DNA from: an uncultured bacterium | Lineage (GTDB): Bacteria; Cyanobacteriota; Vampirovibrionia; Gastranaerophilales; Gastranaerophilaceae | Reading direction: 5' to 3' | DNA length: 15,761 nucleotides | Assembly: GCA_900556295.1 (NCBI GenBank) | Contig: USOK01000010.1 | Span: 1 to 15,761, forward strand | Shown: piece after piece, positions 12,948 through 15,761 of the stretch | Layout of the letters: each line of letters starts with the position of its first letter | Numbering within the stretch: the stretch's first letter is position 1 | Notes under the pieces: generated by a model | Database searches by the model: none | What the model was told of the DNA's origin: nothing | What the model saw: the letters and a program-made list of their open reading frames with translations, nothing else | Made by a program: the position numbers and the translations under genes

Positions 12948-12978
12948 ACAAAAAGAACCGCCATTTCTGACGGTTCTT
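12948..12978 (-). terminator. bidirectional terminator between second pilin gene and adhE
   Basis: On the minus strand AAGAACCGTCAGAAATGG is followed by CGGTTCTTTTTGT: a stem with one A.C-type mismatch against the rplR copy, then five Ts ending adhE. On the plus strand the same stem is followed by CTTCTAATTTTATTT, which could weakly end the pilin transcript. It matches the rplR terminator at 30 of 31 positions. Confidence 0.85.
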
Positions 12979-12990
12979 CTAATTTTATTT

Positions 12991-13085
12991 ACCCTTTATT
13001 GGGTGAAGCGGTTACGCTTTTACGTAGTCATTTGCCTTTTCTCCAACTTCCAATCCCTAATGGGTGGGTGAAGCGGCACGCTTCC
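12991..13085 (-). repeat. stop-codon-linked hairpin repeat, two units 64 nt apart, after adhE
   Basis: Read on the minus strand, the TAG of adhE (13087-13085) runs straight into GAAGCG-TGC-CGCTTC, then CACCCACCCATTAGGG, TTGGAGAAAAGG and ATGACTACGTAAAA. Exactly 64 nt on, a second unit reads AAGCG-TAAC-CGCTT, then CACCC with ACCC/GGGT forming a small hairpin. Compared with the rplE and rpsH copies, a G-C pair in the stem is replaced by A-T on both sides, so the pairing is preserved. Confidence 0.75.
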
Positions 13086-15757
13086 TATTTTGTAGGGTAG
13101 TAATCTCTAACAACACCGTTGAATGCGTCGATATAAATTGCTTTAATATCTTCCATTAATGGGTATGCTGGGTTTGCACCTGTACATTGGTCGTCAAATG
13201 CAAGTTCTACCATTTCGTCCAACTTAGCGTTGAAGTCTTCTTCTGATACACCGAATTCTTTAATAGAGAACGGCAAGTTGATTTTCTTCATCAAATCTTC
13301 AATAGCTTTGATGTACAATTCAACTTTTTCATCATCAGTTTTACCGCCCAAACCAAGTTCATCAGCGATTTGACCATATTTAGCCTTAGCGTTAGGGAAC
13401 TTGTATTGAGGGAAGATTGCTTGTTTTTTAGGACAATCAACTGCGTTGTATTTGATGATTTGTCTGAACAACAATGCGTTAGCAACACCGTGTGGTACGT
13501 GGAACATTGCACCAAGTTTGTGAGCCATTGAGTGGCACAAACCTAGGAATGAGTTAGCAAATGCCATACCTGCAATTGTTGCTGCGTAGTGCATTTTTTC
13601 TCTTGCGATTGGATCGTTAGCACCTTCTTTGTATGATCTTTCTAAGTATCTGAAGATAAGTTTAGCAGCTTCCAAAGCGTTTGAGTTTGTGAAGTTAGTA
13701 GCCATACAAGATACGTAAGCTTCTGTTGCGTGAACCAAAGCGTCGATACCAGATGCAGCTGTCAATCCTTTTGGCATGCCATCAACGAAGTTAGGGTCGA
13801 TGATGGACATATTTGGAGTTAAAGCATAATCTGCAATCGCATATTTTACGTGAGTTTCATCATCAGTGATGATTGCGAACGGTGTAACTTCTGAACCTGT
13901 ACCTGAAGTTGTAGGAATAGCAACCATAGTAGCTTTTTTACCAAGTTCAGGAATTTTACAAATTCTTTTTCTGATATCTAAGAATCTCATTGCGATATCT
14001 TCAAAGTTTGTATCAGGTTGTTCGTACAATAACCACATAATTTTAGCTGCGTCCATTGGAGAACCACCACCTAATGAAATGATTACATCAGGTTCGAATG
14101 GTTTCATAATATCCATAGCTTGGTTAATTGTTGACAATGTTGGATCCGGTTTAACGTCGAAGAATACTTCGTGATCCATACCGATTTCGTCCAAAACTTT
14201 GATAATGCTGTCAACAGCACCAGAGTTGAACAAGAATCTGTCTGTTACGATAAATGCACGTTTTTTGCCTTCAAGTTCACGAAGAGCTAGATCAACAGCG
14301 CCTCTTTTGAAGTAAACTTTTGGCGGAACTTTGAACCAAAGCATATTTTCTCTCCTTTCAGCAACTGTTTTGTAGTTCAATAAGTTTTCAACACCGATGT
14401 TACCAGAAACGGCGTTTTTACCCCAAGAACCGCAACCCAATGATAATGACGGTTCAAGTTTGAAGTTGTACAAGTCACCGATACCACCCAATGCTGATGG
14501 AGAGTTAATCAATACACGGCAAGCAGGCATCATGTTAGCGTATTTGTCAATTCTTTCTTGGCTTCTAGCATCTGTGTAAAGGTCTGCTGTGTGACCTGCG
14601 CCACCTTTTGAAACCAATTCAAATGCAACTTGTGCAGCAGCTTCGAAATCTTTTGCTCTGTACATAGTCAAGATTGGAGAAAGTTTTTCTCTAGAGAACG
14701 GATCTTCCCAATCAACAGAAGGTCTTTCAGCCAACAAGATTTTTGAAGTTTTTGGAATTTCAAAGCCTGACAATTTAGCGATATTGTAAGCACTTTGTCC
14801 AACGATGTCAGGGTGAGCTGTACCACGTTTAGGATCGATGAATGGAAGATCGATCATTTTCTTTTCTTCAGCTGCGTTCAAAAGATATGCACCACGGTAG
14901 ATGAATTCTTTTTTAACAGCTTCGTAAACTTCGTCAACAACAACAACAGACTGTTCAGAAGCACAAATCATACCGTTGTCGAATGTTTTTGACATCAAAA
15001 TTGAAGAAACAGCCATTTGAATATCAGCAGTTTCATCAATCAAAGCACAAGCGTTACCAGGACCAACACCTAATGCAGGGTTCCCTGATGAATATGCAGC
15101 TTTAACCATGCCAGGGCCGCCTGTTGCCAAAATGCAAGCGATGTTAGGGTGTTGCATCAATTGGCTAGACAATTCGATAGATGGAACATCAATCCAACCG
15201 ATAATATCTTCCGGAGCACCAGCTTTTACAGCAGCTTCATAAACCAATTTTGCAGCAGCAATTGTTGATTTTGTAGCTCTAGGGTGTGGTGAGAAGATGA
15301 TTGCGTTTCTTGTTTTCAAAGCGATTAATGATTTGAAAATTGCAGTTGAAGTTGGGTTAGTTGTAGGAACGATACCTGCGATAACACCAAGAGGTTCAGC
15401 AACAATTTTAATACCGTTTGCTTTGTCTTCTTTAATAACGCCACAAGTTTTAGCGTTTTTGTGTTTGTTGTAAATATATTCTGATGCGAAGTGGTTTTTG
15501 ATAATTTTATCTTCCAAAACGCCCATTCCTGTTTCTTCGTGAGCCAATCTAGCTAGAGGAATACGAGCTTTGTCTGCGGCAGTTGCAGCAGCTTTGAAAA
15601 TTGCATCAACTTGTTCTTGAGTAAATGTTGCAAAAATCTTTTGAGCTTTTTTAGCTCTTTCGATAAGCAATTCCAATTGTTCAGCACTGTCAACAAGAGA
15701 AGACTTGTTTAAAGTCTTTTCAAGGCTTTCGACAGTTTTTTTGCTTTTTGTTGTCAT
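13085..15757 (-). CDS. adhE: bifunctional acetaldehyde-CoA/alcohol dehydrogenase
   Basis: The 890-residue product reduces acetyl-CoA to acetaldehyde and then ethanol, re-oxidising two NADH in mixed-acid or ethanol fermentation. The N-terminal CoA-acylating aldehyde dehydrogenase part has the catalytic C265 in FDNGMICASEQSVVVVD and the NAD-binding VPTTNPTST. A linker near 455-480 leads into the iron-dependent alcohol dehydrogenase, with GGGSPMDAAK near 563 and iron ligands D672, H676, H742 and H756. All five residues are offset +19 from E. coli AdhE (C246, D653, H657, H723, H737), so this one has a longer N-terminus and a shorter C-terminus. AdhE forms spirosome filaments in other bacteria. 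ATG 15757 is four bases from the window edge, so its SD and promoter are unseen. It ends TAG at a hairpin repeat. Confidence 0.97.
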   Translation of the reverse strand: MTTKSKKTVESLEKTLNKSSLVDSAEQLELLIERAKKAQKIFATFTQEQVDAIFKAAATAADKARIPLARLAHEETGMGVLEDKIIKNHFASEYIYNKHKNAKTCGVIKEDKANGIKIVAEPLGVIAGIVPTTNPTSTAIFKSLIALKTRNAIIFSPHPRATKSTIAAAKLVYEAAVKAGAPEDIIGWIDVPSIELSSQLMQHPNIACILATGGPGMVKAAYSSGNPALGVGPGNACALIDETADIQMAVSSILMSKTFDNGMICASEQSVVVVDEVYEAVKKEFIYRGAYLLNAAEEKKMIDLPFIDPKRGTAHPDIVGQSAYNIAKLSGFEIPKTSKILLAERPSVDWEDPFSREKLSPILTMYRAKDFEAAAQVAFELVSKGGAGHTADLYTDARSQERIDKYANMMPACRVLINSPSALGGIGDLYNFKLEPSLSLGCGSWGKNAVSGNIGVENLLNYKTVAERRENMLWFKVPPKVYFKRGAVDLALRELEGKKRAFIVTDRFLFNSGAVDSIIKVLDEIGMDHEVFFDVKPDPTLSTINQAMDIMKPFEPDVIISLGGGSPMDAAKIMWLLYEQPDTNFEDIAMRFLDIRKRICKIPELGKKATMVAIPTTSGTGSEVTPFAIITDDETHVKYAIADYALTPNMSIIDPNFVDGMPKGLTAASGIDALVHATEAYVSCMATNFTNSNALEAAKLIFRYLERSYKEGANDPIAREKMHYAATIAGMAFANSFLGLCHSMAHKLGAMFHVPHGVANALLFRQIIKYNAVDCPKKQAIFPQYKFPNAKAKYGQIADELGLGGKTDDEKVELYIKAIEDLMKKINLPFSIKEFGVSEEDFNAKLDEMVELAFDDQCTGANPAYPLMEDIKAIYIDAFNGVVRDYYPTK

Positions 15758-15761
15758 ATAT

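Overview
The window is AT-rich (genes of roughly 35-40% GC by eye) and bacterial. It carries part of the spc ribosomal-protein operon with short zinc-binding S14 and a zinc-ribbon L24, a glycine-cleavage operon, two tRNAs, two type IV pilin-like genes with the signature FTLAEVL.T.GIIGVVSA, and a fermentative AdhE. The pilin signature, the broken-up spc operon and AdhE suggest a gut-type fermenting bacterium, possibly a non-photosynthetic cyanobacterial relative (Gastranaerophilales/Melainabacteria). That is inference from recognised motifs, not from any search.

Layout, 1-4672 (+ strand): the end of rplX, then rplE, rpsN, an unrecognised 376-codon gene, rpsH, rplF, rplR and a strong terminator. 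The gene order is the normal spc order, but the spacers are very long (102 to 463 nt) and filled with hairpins. The unknown gene sits behind its own terminator and promoter between rpsN and rpsH, and rpsH has its own strong promoter. The usual followers of rplR (rpsE, rpmD, rplO, secY) are absent. 4759-5808: a J-domain co-chaperone with a half-size zinc centre. 5877-8626: gcvT-gcvH-gcvPA behind a large inverted repeat, without the partner gcvPB.

8623-10716 (- strand): a 114-aa unknown protein, tRNA-Val(GAC), a nucleotidyltransferase-fold protein that appears to lack its catalytic acids, a secreted TPM-domain protein whose promoter predicts a leaderless mRNA, and tRNA-Cys(GCA) with a near-consensus promoter. 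10853-12929: a 101-aa unknown protein, an XRE-type regulator divergent from the first pilin gene across a perfect 17-bp palindrome, and a second pilin gene. 12948-15757 (- strand): adhE and its long 3' region.

The most unusual signal is a family of about 64-nt repeats. Copies begin exactly at the TAG stop codons of rplE, rpsH and adhE, with a probable diverged copy after rpsN. Each starts with a short hairpin whose stem varies by compensatory or G.U changes. A 31-nt terminator is also shared (30 of 31 identical) between rplR and adhE. Together these suggest a common 3'-end RNA module on genes expected to be highly expressed.
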